DNA of 64,000 nucleotides from Salinimonas lutimaris (GCF_005222225.1 NZ_CP036536.1:1202001-1266000); one strand, 5' to 3'; counted from the stretch's first letter, positions 48,909-57,605 are shown. Notes: a model not told the origin generated them from the sequence alone. Program-made: numbers and translations.

Positions 48909-51218
48909 ATGCAAAAACTGCCCGGCTGGATGAAGTGGTGTCTGCATTCACCAAAAAAAACACTCTTCCTGTTTCTTATCATGTGTGTCGCGGCCAGCAT
49001 TGGCGCGTCGAATCTGTATTTTCGTGGTGATTACAAAGTTTTCTTTGAGCCAGACAATCCTCAGCGTCAGGCGTTTGAAGATATGCAAAATATCTTCAAC
49101 AAAAGTGAAAACGTATCTTTTCTGGTGGTGCCCAGACAGGGCAAAATTTATCAGTCTGATACCTTTAAGCTGATTCGGGAGCTGACCGAGGAATCCTGGC
49201 AGCTGCCGCTGTCTACCCGAGTAGAGTCCATATCGAATTATCAGCACACGTATTCACAGGATGACGACCTGGTGGTGACTGACCTGATTAATGAGGGGCA
49301 GTACGGTCAGAAACACATTCGCTGGGTGCGCAATGTGGTGGAAGATACCCCGGAGGTAAACGGCCGTCTGGTGTCGGATAACCGGGATATGGCAGTGATC
49401 AATGCCACCATTCAGCTGCCAGATGGTGACCAGACCAAAGAAGTCATTGAAATAGCTGATTATGCCCGGCAGCTGGAGCAAAAGTACGAAAGTGCGTATC
49501 CCAATCATGATATTTACCTGACCGGTATGGTCATCATGAACGATGCGTTTGCTGTGGCAGCGCAGGATGATGCGCAAACCCTGATTCCGCTGATGTTTGT
49601 GGTGATTACGGTCATGATAGCCTTATTAACCCGCTCAGTGGTCGCCGCGCTGGGCACACTGGCGGTGGTGGGTTCCTGTATTGCTATGACCATGGGGCTG
49701 GCTGGCTGGGCCGGACTTTTCCTGAGTACGGCCACCGTGAATGTACCCACTATGGTGATGACGCTGGCGGTGGCAGACTGCATTCATGTTATTGTGAGTT
49801 ATCGCCAGTTTGCCCGCCATGGCATGGCCAAGCACGAAGCACTGGCTGAAAGCCTGAAGGTAAATACCAAGCCGGTTGTGATTACCAGTGTGACGACAGC
49901 CATCGGCTTTTTAATGCTGAATTTCTCTGCGGTACCGATCCTGGCCGACCTGGGTAACATGACGGCGGTGGGCGTAATGCTGGCATGTCTGTTTTCACTG
50001 ACCGTATTGCCTGCCATTATTAATGCCTTGCCTTCGCGCATTCCACAGCGCACCAATGAAAAGACCAACCGGTTTGCCAGTGCCGGTGACTGGATCACAG
50101 AACGTCACCGCAAAATTTTGCCGCTTTCAATATTGGTTGTGGTCATTACCTGTGCTTTTTCGGCAAACAATGTCCTCAATGACGTGGCTGTGAAGTATTT
50201 TGGTCATCAAAGTACATTCCGTCAGGCGGTGAATGTGCAGGAAGACAAAATGGGCGGTATGTCGAATATCGATTTTGTGATTTATACCGACAAAGATTAT
50301 GGCGTGACCGACCCGGCAGTACTGGGCAAAGCAGAAGCGCTGTCTGACTGGCTCAAAAAGCAGCCAGAGGTGAATCATGTGACCAGCTTTACCGACACCA
50401 TGAAACGCCTGAACATGAATATGAACGGCGATGATCCGGATGCCTTTGCACTGCCTGAAACCCAGGAAATGGCCTCGCAGTATCTGCTGTTATATGAAAT
50501 GTCGTTGCCATACGGCCTGGATATTAATAATCAGATTGATATTAACAAGTCGTCGATGCGGGTTATTGCAGTACTGGATAACCTGGGGAGCAACGAGTTT
50601 ACGGCTTTTGAGCAGCGCGCTAATGCCTGGTTTGCCCAGCAGGCCCCCGAACTTCGGCTGGAAGCTGCCAGCCCGCCGCTGATGTTTGCGCATATTGGTT
50701 CACGTAATATGCAAAGTATGGTTTGGGGCACTATTCTTGCTTTAGTGCTGATATCCGGCCTGATTTTCATTGCTTTGAAATCCTGGAAGCTGGGACTGGT
50801 CAGCTTGCTGACAAACCTTATCCCGGCAGGGATTGGCTTTGGTGTCTGGGGCATGTTGTCAGGTGAAATTAATATGGCGTTGTCGGTGGTGCTCAGCATG
50901 ACGATGGGGATCATTGTCGACGATACGGTACACTTTTTAACAAAATATAAGCTGGACCGTGAGCAGGGCAAGCAAGCAGTGGAAGCAATACGGTATACAT
51001 TTGCCACCGTTGGCCAGGCGCTGGTGACCACCACACTGGTGCTGGCGGCTGGTTTTGGCATATTAATGCTGTCCAGTTTCAGGCTGAATTCTGATATGGG
51101 CACATTGACGGTCATCATTATTATTGCTGCATTACTGGTAGATTTACTATTCCTGCCAGCATTTTTGATGTGGCTAGGTAAAAACAGGACACAATCCAGA
51201 GGTACGCATGAAGCATAA
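48909..51218 (+). CDS. MMPL/RND-family transporter
   Basis: A 769-residue inner-membrane transporter of the HpnN/Patched-like RND group. The ATG at 48909 is used; an in-frame TTG at 48873 would add 12 residues. It has the twelve-segment plan: segment 1 (about 20-40), a periplasmic loop of about 160 residues, segments 2-6 (about 215-375), segment 7 (about 400), a second loop, then segments 8-12 (about 610-755). Charged residues of the proton relay are in VADCIHVIVSYR and GIIVDDTVHFLTKYK. Such proteins move lipids or other hydrophobic compounds from the inner membrane. It overlaps the LolA-like gene by 11 bases, the first pair of a likely four-gene operon. Confidence 0.9.
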   Translation: MQKLPGWMKWCLHSPKKTLFLFLIMCVAASIGASNLYFRGDYKVFFEPDNPQRQAFEDMQNIFNKSENVSFLVVPRQGKIYQSDTFKLIRELTEESWQLPLSTRVESISNYQHTYSQDDDLVVTDLINEGQYGQKHIRWVRNVVEDTPEVNGRLVSDNRDMAVINATIQLPDGDQTKEVIEIADYARQLEQKYESAYPNHDIYLTGMVIMNDAFAVAAQDDAQTLIPLMFVVITVMIALLTRSVVAALGTLAVVGSCIAMTMGLAGWAGLFLSTATVNVPTMVMTLAVADCIHVIVSYRQFARHGMAKHEALAESLKVNTKPVVITSVTTAIGFLMLNFSAVPILADLGNMTAVGVMLACLFSLTVLPAIINALPSRIPQRTNEKTNRFASAGDWITERHRKILPLSILVVVITCAFSANNVLNDVAVKYFGHQSTFRQAVNVQEDKMGGMSNIDFVIYTDKDYGVTDPAVLGKAEALSDWLKKQPEVNHVTSFTDTMKRLNMNMNGDDPDAFALPETQEMASQYLLLYEMSLPYGLDINNQIDINKSSMRVIAVLDNLGSNEFTAFEQRANAWFAQQAPELRLEAASPPLMFAHIGSRNMQSMVWGTILALVLISGLIFIALKSWKLGLVSLLTNLIPAGIGFGVWGMLSGEINMALSVVLSMTMGIIVDDTVHFLTKYKLDREQGKQAVEAIRYTFATVGQALVTTTLVLAAGFGILMLSSFRLNSDMGTLTVIIIIAALLVDLLFLPAFLMWLGKNRTQSRGTHEA

Positions 51219-52017
51219 ATTACGTCCCCTTAGCAGCTTATTACTTTGCGCAGCCGTGGCTTTGTCGGCACCGGTATTGGCCGATGAACAAACCCAGGCA
51301 GAAGGTTTACGTATAGCCAAAGAACGTAAAGCGCAGGATACGGGCTGGGACAACAGTGAAGCCGAAATGAAAATGATTCTGCGCAACGCCCAGGGTCAGG
51401 AAGCTACCCGGGAGATTCGGGTGAAGTCACTGGAAATGCAGAGTGACGGCGACAAGGCGCTGACCATTTTTGACTCGCCCAGAGATGTGAGCGGCACCGC
51501 TTTTTTAAGTTTTTCACATCCGATGGATGCTGACGAACAGTGGATTTATCTGCCTGCGATAAAACGGGTCAAGCGTATTGCATCACGCAATAAGTCAGGC
51601 CCGTTTATGAGCAGTGAATTTGCTTTTGAAGACATGACGTCGTTTGAAGTTGAAAAATTTAGCTACGACTTCTTGCGCGATGACGTGTATAAGGGCGATG
51701 ATGTTTTTGTTGTTGAACAGACCCCGGAAGATGAATTTTCCGGCTATTCAAAACAAATTGTATGGGTAGACAAAGCCCATTACCGGGTTCGTAAGGTTGA
51801 GTTTTTTGACCGTAAAGACGACCTGCTAAAAGTTCTGGAGTTTGATGAATACACCCAGTATGAAGTAGAGGGAAAGACTTTCTGGCGTCCTCATCGTAGT
51901 AATATGTTTAATAAGCAAACCGGTAAGTCAACGGAATTGGTGACTGAAGAACTCAAGTTCATGCAGGGCCTGGAAGAAAACGACTTCGATAAAAACAGTT
52001 TGCGCAGAGCACGTTAA
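51208..52017 (+). CDS. LolA-like periplasmic protein (outer membrane lipoprotein-sorting family)
   Basis: A 269-residue protein with a signal peptide (about 1-25, ending PVLA). The mature part fits the LolA-like fold of the lipoprotein-sorting family (PF17131-type): MKMILRNAQGQEATREI, DSPRDVSGTAFLSFSH, EQWIYLPAIKRVKRIAS, SSEFAFEDM and VWVDKAHYRVRKVEFFD. It probably carries the hydrophobic cargo of the RND transporter through the periplasm. Its start lies 11 bases inside the RND gene and its stop is four bases from the barrel gene, so the three are coupled. Confidence 0.88.
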   Translation: MKHKLRPLSSLLLCAAVALSAPVLADEQTQAEGLRIAKERKAQDTGWDNSEAEMKMILRNAQGQEATREIRVKSLEMQSDGDKALTIFDSPRDVSGTAFLSFSHPMDADEQWIYLPAIKRVKRIASRNKSGPFMSSEFAFEDMTSFEVEKFSYDFLRDDVYKGDDVFVVEQTPEDEFSGYSKQIVWVDKAHYRVRKVEFFDRKDDLLKVLEFDEYTQYEVEGKTFWRPHRSNMFNKQTGKSTELVTEELKFMQGLEENDFDKNSLRRAR

Positions 52018-52021
52018 TTAC

Positions 52022-53230
52022 ATGATTAAACCAAGCCTGATAACCGCGGCAAGCCTGAGTCTTGCTGCTTTTTCTGCCCACGCCGAGTTTGAAGTGGACG
52101 TTGCAGGTAGTGCCTCAATTGAAGGACGCTACTTTTTGCAGGATCCTACTTATCCTCAACAGCCGCGCACCCAAAGCTCAGTGGCCATAGAACCTGAATT
52201 TTATACCGAGTGGAACAACGGCCAGGACAGTTTGCTGGTTAAGCCGTTTGCCCGGTTTGACGCGCAGGACAGCAAACGCAGCCACAGTGACCTGCGGGAG
52301 TTTCAGTGGCTGCACGTTGACGACAACTGGGAAACCCGTATTGGTGTTGGCAAAGTGTTTTGGGGGCAGACGGAGTCTTTGCACCTGGTTGATATTGTTA
52401 ACCAGACAGATTCGGTAGATCAGGTTGATGGTGAGGAAAAGCTGGGCCAGCCCATGGTGAACTTTACCACTTACGGAGATTGGGGCACGCTGTCTGCGTT
52501 TGTGCTGCCTTACTTTCGTGAGCGGACCTTTTCTGGCGAGGATGGCCGGTTACGACCGCCTGTACCGATTGACGGTGACGGCGCCATTTATGAATCTGAT
52601 GCAGAGCAGCACCATGTAGATTATGCGCTGCGCTATCAAAATTCATTTGGTGACTGGGAAGTGGGGTTATCATACTTTGACGGTACCACCCGGGAGCCTG
52701 AGTTAACCGTCGTACAAACCGACAACGGCATGATGGAGTCGGTGGTGCCATATTATGCTCAGATTCGTCAGATGGGCGTTGACCTGCTAAAGGTGCAGGG
52801 CTCCTGGTTACTCAAATTTGAAGGCATTTACAGAACCGGACAAAGCGAAGATTTTGGCGCGATGGTAGCCGGTTTTGAGCGCACCAGCGTGGGGGTGTTT
52901 GGTACCAGCCAGGACCTTGGCTTTTTGATGGAATATCAGTTCGACGAACGGGATGATAACTTTTTTGCCACCGGGCAAAATGACCTGATGGCCGGTGTTC
53001 GCTGGTCGCTTAATGATATAGACGGCACCGAGATGCTGGCCGGTTATGTTCAGGATCTGGAACATTCCGGCACTTACAATGGCTTTGTAGAGGCATCCAG
53101 CCGCATGACCGATAACTGGCGCTGGAAGGTGGATGCATATTTCTTCTCATCAGATGAAGTCAATGAAGACACCTTCTGGTTTATGCGTCGTGACGACCAT
53201 GTTCAGGTCACACTGGAATACTTTTTTTAA
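52022..53230 (+). CDS. Outer-membrane beta-barrel protein of the RND/LolA-like operon
   Basis: A 402-residue protein with a signal peptide (about 1-21, ending SAHA) and alternating beta-strand pattern through the whole length, finishing in a C-terminal aromatic (VTLEYFF), a typical barrel signature. About sixteen strands look possible. I do not recognise a named family; it resembles the uncharacterised porins found with MMPL and LolA-like genes. Its position four bases after the LolA-like gene suggests it is the outer-membrane part of one transport path. Confidence 0.8.
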   Translation: MIKPSLITAASLSLAAFSAHAEFEVDVAGSASIEGRYFLQDPTYPQQPRTQSSVAIEPEFYTEWNNGQDSLLVKPFARFDAQDSKRSHSDLREFQWLHVDDNWETRIGVGKVFWGQTESLHLVDIVNQTDSVDQVDGEEKLGQPMVNFTTYGDWGTLSAFVLPYFRERTFSGEDGRLRPPVPIDGDGAIYESDAEQHHVDYALRYQNSFGDWEVGLSYFDGTTREPELTVVQTDNGMMESVVPYYAQIRQMGVDLLKVQGSWLLKFEGIYRTGQSEDFGAMVAGFERTSVGVFGTSQDLGFLMEYQFDERDDNFFATGQNDLMAGVRWSLNDIDGTEMLAGYVQDLEHSGTYNGFVEASSRMTDNWRWKVDAYFFSSDEVNEDTFWFMRRDDHVQVTLEYFF

Positions 53231-53263
53231 ACACTCTTTCTTCCATAAAGGCGATAGGATTAC

Positions 53264-53812
53264 ATGAAGAAACTGGGATTATTAGCGCTAACCGCAGGGT
53301 TATTAAGCCTGCCGGTACAGGCAACGGACAAAATGTACGGCGTAGTAGGTAGTGGCTATGGCGATGCAGAATATGGCAATGGTGAGGTAGGCAGCGCTAA
53401 TCTGTTTATGGGGCTAGGACACCAGTTCGCGCCGAAATGGTATGTGGAAGGCGGCTATAAGCGCCTGTTTGATGAGACCGAAGACAACACCAACCTGAAA
53501 GCCGACTCTTTGTATCTGGCAATTTTAGGCAAGGCAGCCAATCAATATGGCGAGCTGTACTACAAGCTAGGCGTGGTCAGTGCTGATATCAGCGGTAAGC
53601 AGGTGGTTACCACAGAAGGCTGCGCAGCCGGTGAACAGTCCGGTGTATTTTGCGAGTATGACGATGGTGTGTTGGGGGGGCTGGTTGGCCTGGGCTTTGA
53701 TATGAATATTGCCCGCAATAGTATGTTACGTTTTGAATACGAATATATTGGCGGTGAAGACGATTTAAGCGTCAGCCAGTTTAACATCGGCTTCAGATAT
53801 AACTTTAATTAA
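53264..53812 (+). CDS. Small outer-membrane beta-barrel protein
   Basis: A 182-residue protein with a signal peptide (about 1-20, ending PVQA) and a barrel-like body (VGSGYGDAEYG, WYVEGGYKRLF, YYKLGVVSAD, LRFEYEYIGGED) ending FNIGFRYNFN. It belongs to the general eight-stranded OMP_b-brl type. Two cysteines (about residues 121 and 129) flank a loop. It is 33 bases after the larger barrel gene and probably the last gene of the operon. Function unknown. Confidence 0.8.
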   Translation: MKKLGLLALTAGLLSLPVQATDKMYGVVGSGYGDAEYGNGEVGSANLFMGLGHQFAPKWYVEGGYKRLFDETEDNTNLKADSLYLAILGKAANQYGELYYKLGVVSADISGKQVVTTEGCAAGEQSGVFCEYDDGVLGGLVGLGFDMNIARNSMLRFEYEYIGGEDDLSVSQFNIGFRYNFN

Positions 53813-53882
53813 GCGGTCAATGTAATCCAATCAGTCAGCTGGTTGGTATGAATATCAAAGTTATCAAAAGGTGCTGATATTC

Positions 53883-54140
53883 ATGAGAAATGAGTTGGAC
53901 AATAAGTTTGTGTTACGGGTGTTCGACAAAATCCGTCAGTTCGGAACAAAAGATGATGACCGGTATCGGTTAAACGGTATCACCGCATTTACCGATATGG
54001 ACGGCTATACCTTGTTTGTGGAAGATCCAAAAGTAAAGCTGCAATACGGCTTTCATAACCAGTATCACTACGACTATGACTCACAAAGCGATGTCGACAG
54101 TTTCGAGAAAAAACTGAAAGAGATCGACAAAGAGTACTAG
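53883..54140 (+). CDS. Conserved-looking small protein, unknown function
   Basis: An 85-residue protein starting at ATG 53883; a GTG at 53871 is in frame. AAAGG stands about 12 bases before the ATG, a long spacing. The product is charged and soluble (RYRLNGITAFTDMDGYTLFV, then YHYDYDSQSDVDSFEKKLKE) with no signal peptide or membrane segment. I do not recognise a family. It follows the small barrel gene with a 70-base gap and ends at the edge of the repeat cluster. Confidence 0.65.
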   Translation: MRNELDNKFVLRVFDKIRQFGTKDDDRYRLNGITAFTDMDGYTLFVEDPKVKLQYGFHNQYHYDYDSQSDVDSFEKKLKEIDKEY

Positions 54141-54235
54141 TAACACCAATCCGTTGTCCCGGAGGCACGTAGTGCAAACCGGGACCTCCCCGGAAATTGC
54201 GCGTCGTCCCTCGACCGCGCTGCAGCAATAATAAT

Positions 54236-54391
54236 CCCGTCGTCCCTGAATCGCGCAGCGATATCAGGGATCTCCTTGAAACCTGACTACGTTGGTTTAA
54301 AGCATCTCTCTCGAGCCAAATTCCACTTGCTCTCAGGCTGTTTTGCATCAGCCAGCCTGTTAACGAGGTCCCCGCTTTCGCGGGGACGACG
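54236..54391 (+). repeat. 156-base repeat module, copy 1
   Basis: Begins CCCGTCGTCCCTGAATCGC, forms the CCCTGA-ATCGC-GCA-GCGAT-A-TCAGGG hairpin, continues with ACCTGACTACGTTGG and ends with the CCCCGC-TTTC-GCGGGG hairpin. Copies of the same length lie at 55027-55182 and 55191-55346. Its end overlaps the first 200-base unit. Confidence 0.88.
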
Positions 54392-54995
54392 GAATAAAGC
54401 TCGTCGTCCCTGAATCGTGCAGGGCTATCTGGGGTGAAGGCAGACCGTTATGCCGGTGGCATGACGCAGCTGACTGAACGACGCACATGGATGTGCGGCT
54501 GGACAATGCTTCATGGATGAACACTACTAGTGGCAAGTTGTATTTAATCAGCCAGCCTGTTAACGAGGTCCCCGCTTTCGCGGGGACGACGAAATAAAGC
54601 TCGTCGTCCCTGAATCGTGCAGGGCTATCTGGGGTGAAGGCAGACCGTTATGCCGGTGGCATGACGCAGCTGACTGAACGACGCACATGGATGTGCGGCT
54701 GGACAATGCTTCATGGATGAACACTACTAGTGGCAAGTTGTATTTAATCAGCCAGCCTGTTAACGAGGTCCCCGCTTTCGCGGGGACGACGAAATAAAGC
54801 TCGTCGTCCCTGAATCGTGCAGGGCTATCTGGGGTGAAGGCAGACCGTTATGCCGGTGGCATGACGCAGCTGACTGAACGACGCACATGGATGTGCGGCT
54901 GGACAATGCTTCATGGATGAACACTACTAGCGGCAAGTTGTATTTAATCAGCCAGCCTGTTAACGAGATCCCCGCTTTCGCGGGGACGACGGAAT
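54349..54995 (+). repeat. Three tandem 200-base repeat units plus a partial fourth
   Basis: CAGCCAGCCTGTTAACGAG recurs at exactly 54349, 54549, 54749 and 54949; the units between are almost identical, differing at a few single bases. Each unit holds a CCCCGC-TTTC-GCGGGG hairpin, then TCGTCGTCCCTGAATCGTGC and a block with the palindromes ATGCCGGTGGCAT, GCACATGGATGTGC and TTCATGGATGAA. The exact period suggests recent tandem amplification. No gene is supported here; the small ORFs through it are by-products of the repeat. Confidence 0.93.
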
Positions 54996-55026
54996 GTGTG
55001 AGACACCAGACCCGCGCAATAATAAT

Positions 55027-55182
55027 CCCGTCGTCCCTGAAGCCCGAAGGGCTATCAGGGATCTCCTAGGAACCTGACTACGTTGGTTTAAAGCCTCTCC
55101 CTCGAACCAAATTGCACTTGTTCTAAGGCTGTTTTGCATCAGCCAGGCTGCTAACGAGATCCCCGCTTTCGCGGGGACGACG
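55027..55182 (+). repeat. 156-base repeat module, copy 2
   Basis: Same module as at 54236, but its first hairpin reads CCCTGA-A-GCCC-GAA-GGGC-TA-TCAGGG, with both arms of the inner stem changed together relative to copies 1 and 3. Confidence 0.88.
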
Positions 55183-55190
55183 GAATAAAG

Positions 55191-55346
55191 CTCGTCGTCC
55201 CTGAATCGCGCAGCGATATCAGGGATCTCCTTGGAACCTGACTACGTTGGTTCAAAGCCTCTCCCTCGAACCAAATTGCACCTGTTTTAAGGCTGTTTTG
55301 CATCAGCCAGCCTGTTAACGAGCTCCCCGCTTTCGCGGGGACGACG
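55191..55346 (+). repeat. 156-base repeat module, copy 3
   Basis: Same module as at 54236, with the ATCGC/GCGAT inner stem, ending in CCCCGC-TTTC-GCGGGG and ACGACG. It follows copy 2 after only eight bases. It is the last copy before the lpxL promoter region. Confidence 0.88.
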
Positions 55347-55408
55347 AAATATGTGAGACACCCTTTCATGAGGGGACGACGTGATATTTCCGTAAAACAA
55401 CATCCGAA

Positions 55409-55437
55409 TTGGTATCCGTGCCACTTACCGTTACAAT
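55409..55437 (+). promoter_or_regulatory. Likely sigma-70 promoter of lpxL
   Basis: TTGGTA and TACAAT are separated by 17 bases and lie 30 bases before the lpxL start, just outside the repeat cluster. Confidence 0.45.
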
Positions 55438-55466
55438 AGCGCGAAAAAACAATCGGGAATTTTTTC

Positions 55467-56393
55467 TTGTCTGCAATTAAACCCCCAAAGTTCGAGCTGG
55501 CGTTTTTAGGCCCCAGATTCTGGCCTGTCTGGCTCGGTGTGCTCGTGTTGTACACCCTGACCTGGCTGCCATTATCTGTAATTCGTAAACTGGGCGCGGT
55601 AGCTGGCCGGCTTATCGGGCTTATCGTGCCTAAACGGGTGAAAGTGGCCAAGCGTAATATAGCTCTGACATACCCAGAGCTGTCTGAAGCAGAAGTTGAG
55701 CGTCTGACACGTGAAAATACCCGCCGTGCCGGCATGGCCCTGTTCGAAACCGCTATGGGCTGGTGGTGGCCTAGCTGGCGTATTAAGCGCCATTTTACGC
55801 TCGAAGGCTATGAGCACGTGGAAGCGGCCATGGCGCAGGGCAAAGGGATTTTTGGCCTGGCGCTGCACAATATGAATCTGGAATTTGCCTGTCGTGGAGT
55901 AGGGTATATCCATCCGTCTATTGCGTTTTACCGTAAACATAATAATCCGCTTATCGATTATTTGCAGTACCACGGTCGGGCCCGCTCAAACAAGTACATG
56001 ATTCACAAGCGCAGTGCCAAGTCGCTGATTGCAGCGCTGGATGCTAAAGAACTATGTCTGTATCTGCCTGATCAGGATTATGGCCGGGCGCAGAGTGTGT
56101 TTGTACCGTTTGGCGGGGTGGAAAAAACCGCTACCTCAACCGCCACCCTGATGTTTGCCAAGCGGGCGAATTGCGTTCCCATGATTTTCACCTCACAGTA
56201 CACCAAAAATGGTTACAAGGTAAAAATTTACCCGCCGATGCCAGAGTTAGCTGAACTAGAACCAGAGCCCGCGTTAACCTTGCTTAATGAACATGTTGCC
56301 AGCATTGTTGCCGAGCAGCCGGAAAGTTATCTGTGGATGCATAAACGGTTTAAAACTCGTCCTTATGATAATGATCCTTCGCTATACGATTAG
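55467..56393 (+). CDS. lpxL: Lipid A lauroyl acyltransferase (LpxL/HtrB family)
   Basis: A 308-residue inner-membrane acyltransferase that adds a secondary acyl chain to lipid A. The start is TTG at 55467 with CGGGA eight bases upstream; no ATG lies within the next 90 codons, and PKFELAFLGPRFWPVWLG is the usual family start. One membrane segment is at about 17-36. The HX4E catalytic motif is in LALHNMNLEFACRG, with KRSAKSLIAAL and YLPDQDYGR later, as in LpxL/LpxM. The length is normal. The choice between LpxL and LpxM-type specificity cannot be made from sequence alone. Confidence 0.9.
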   Translation: MSAIKPPKFELAFLGPRFWPVWLGVLVLYTLTWLPLSVIRKLGAVAGRLIGLIVPKRVKVAKRNIALTYPELSEAEVERLTRENTRRAGMALFETAMGWWWPSWRIKRHFTLEGYEHVEAAMAQGKGIFGLALHNMNLEFACRGVGYIHPSIAFYRKHNNPLIDYLQYHGRARSNKYMIHKRSAKSLIAALDAKELCLYLPDQDYGRAQSVFVPFGGVEKTATSTATLMFAKRANCVPMIFTSQYTKNGYKVKIYPPMPELAELEPEPALTLLNEHVASIVAEQPESYLWMHKRFKTRPYDNDPSLYD

Positions 56394-56474
56394 ACCATTT
56401 TTCATAATTGTTAGCAGTCATGCACCACTGTACTATTATTGATCATAGTAAATGAACAACGTTGGTTTAGTTGA

Positions 56475-57080
56475 ATGGCTAGCAAACAATATTCGGGTAC
56501 CGCGTTCTGGGTAAAGCATATTGGATTAGCGCTGGCGCTGATTATTGTTGCTGCAGTGCTGATTTACTTACAGAACAAAGGCTTTGAGACCGGCTCCGGC
56601 GCACAGAAAGAAGAGAAGTCAGTTTCTAAAGGGTTGAGTGAGTTTTATCGCGATTTCCGTTCATCCGGCAGTACAGAAGAAGAGCAGACTGGTGATTTTG
56701 TTGTCGACCTGCCGTCTTCTGGGCAAAGTCTGGATCAACAATTACGACAACGCTCAGCAACTTTGAATCCAGCTAAAGAAAACTGGGTGGGTGAGCATAA
56801 AAACCGTTCATTTAAGGCGGGCAATACCCTGCGTGACGCCATTACAGCCTATGCCGAAAAAGAGGGCATGGAGGTAGTGTGGGATTTAAATCAGGACTTT
56901 GTGATAAAGCATCACTTTCAGCTCAAGAGCACAATCGTCGGCTCACTGTCACAAATTGCCAGTGCAGTGAACAGCAATTTTGAAGGTGACGTGCACACCT
57001 ATGTATGCGCCAGGCAGCGTTCGCTGGTAGTGACTGACAAGCTCACCGACTATGTCAGAAAAAATTGCTCCAAAGTGTAG
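56475..57080 (+). CDS. Membrane-anchored protein with TcpQ-like C-terminal domain
   Basis: A 201-residue protein with one N-terminal membrane segment (about 14-32), a flexible acidic and Ser-rich region (about 40-85), and a C-terminal domain (about 110-198) resembling the toxin co-regulated pilus Q (TcpQ) family: GNTLRDAITAYAEKEGMEVVWDL, then STIVGSLSQIASAVN and a pair of cysteines (about 177 and 198). Such domains occur in secretion or pilus-associated periplasmic proteins. No pilus or secretin genes are nearby. It follows lpxL by 81 bases and may be co-transcribed. The ribosome site is weak. Confidence 0.75.
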   Translation: MASKQYSGTAFWVKHIGLALALIIVAAVLIYLQNKGFETGSGAQKEEKSVSKGLSEFYRDFRSSGSTEEEQTGDFVVDLPSSGQSLDQQLRQRSATLNPAKENWVGEHKNRSFKAGNTLRDAITAYAEKEGMEVVWDLNQDFVIKHHFQLKSTIVGSLSQIASAVNSNFEGDVHTYVCARQRSLVVTDKLTDYVRKNCSKV

Positions 57081-57103
57081 CGGGCAGGGGGGATATTCCC
57101 CCA

Positions 57104-57560
57104 GTCATCCTTTAATCGCGCAGCAATATCAGGGATCTCCTTGGAACCTGACTAACGCATATTCAAAGGTTGTTTTAAATCAGCCAGCCTGTTTACGAGA
57201 TCCCCGCTTTCGCGGGGACGACGGAACAGGTGAGCTCCCCGCTTTCGCGGGGGTGAAGGCAGACCGTTTTGCCGGTGGCATGACGCAGCTGACTGAACGA
57301 CGCACATGGATGTGCGGCTGGGCGATGCTTCATGGATGAACATACTAGCGGCAAGTTGTATTTAATCAGTCAGCCTGTTTACGAGATCCCCGCTTTCGCG
57401 GGGGTGAAGGCAGACCGTTATGCCGGTGGCATGACGCAGCTGACTGAACGACGCACATGGATGTGCGGCTGGACGATGCTTCATGGATGAATACCACTAG
57501 CTGGAAGTTGTATTTACCTCAGCCAAGCTGTTAACGAGTTCCCCGTTTTCACGGGGACGA
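57104..57560 (+). repeat. Third repeat cluster: degenerate 156-base module and two palindrome blocks
   Basis: Starts with a worn copy of the 156-base module (AGGGATCTCCTTGGAACCTGACTA at 57132) and its GC hairpin near 57202. Two copies of the palindrome block follow, each directly behind a CCCCGC-TTTC-GCGGGG hairpin; GGGTGAAGGCAGACCGTT recurs at 57251 and 57402, a spacing of 151 bases. A last CCCCGTTTTCACGGGG hairpin ends the cluster. It fills the gap between the TcpQ-like gene and the end of glnE; no gene is supported in it. Confidence 0.88.
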
Positions 57561-57605
57561 TGCAACATAGCTCGTTACTACTAGAACAACGGTATGAAAA
57601 CCTGA

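Noticed and set aside
50531..51118. 195-codon antisense frame within the RND gene
   Set aside because: It lies fully inside a clear transporter gene on the other strand; the peptide is low in structure-like pattern and is explained by codon bias. Similar shadows at 44927-45502, 9891-10451 and 35150-35650 were rejected for the same reason.
54887..55069. Small ORF inside the repeat array (and a similar one at 57052-57339)
   Set aside because: The reading frame is made by the repeat sequence itself, has no convincing ribosome site and resembles its neighbours only because the DNA repeats.
54236..55346. CRISPR array
   Set aside because: Units are 156 and 200 bases and nearly identical throughout; there are no short repeats separated by unique spacers of similar length, and no cas genes.
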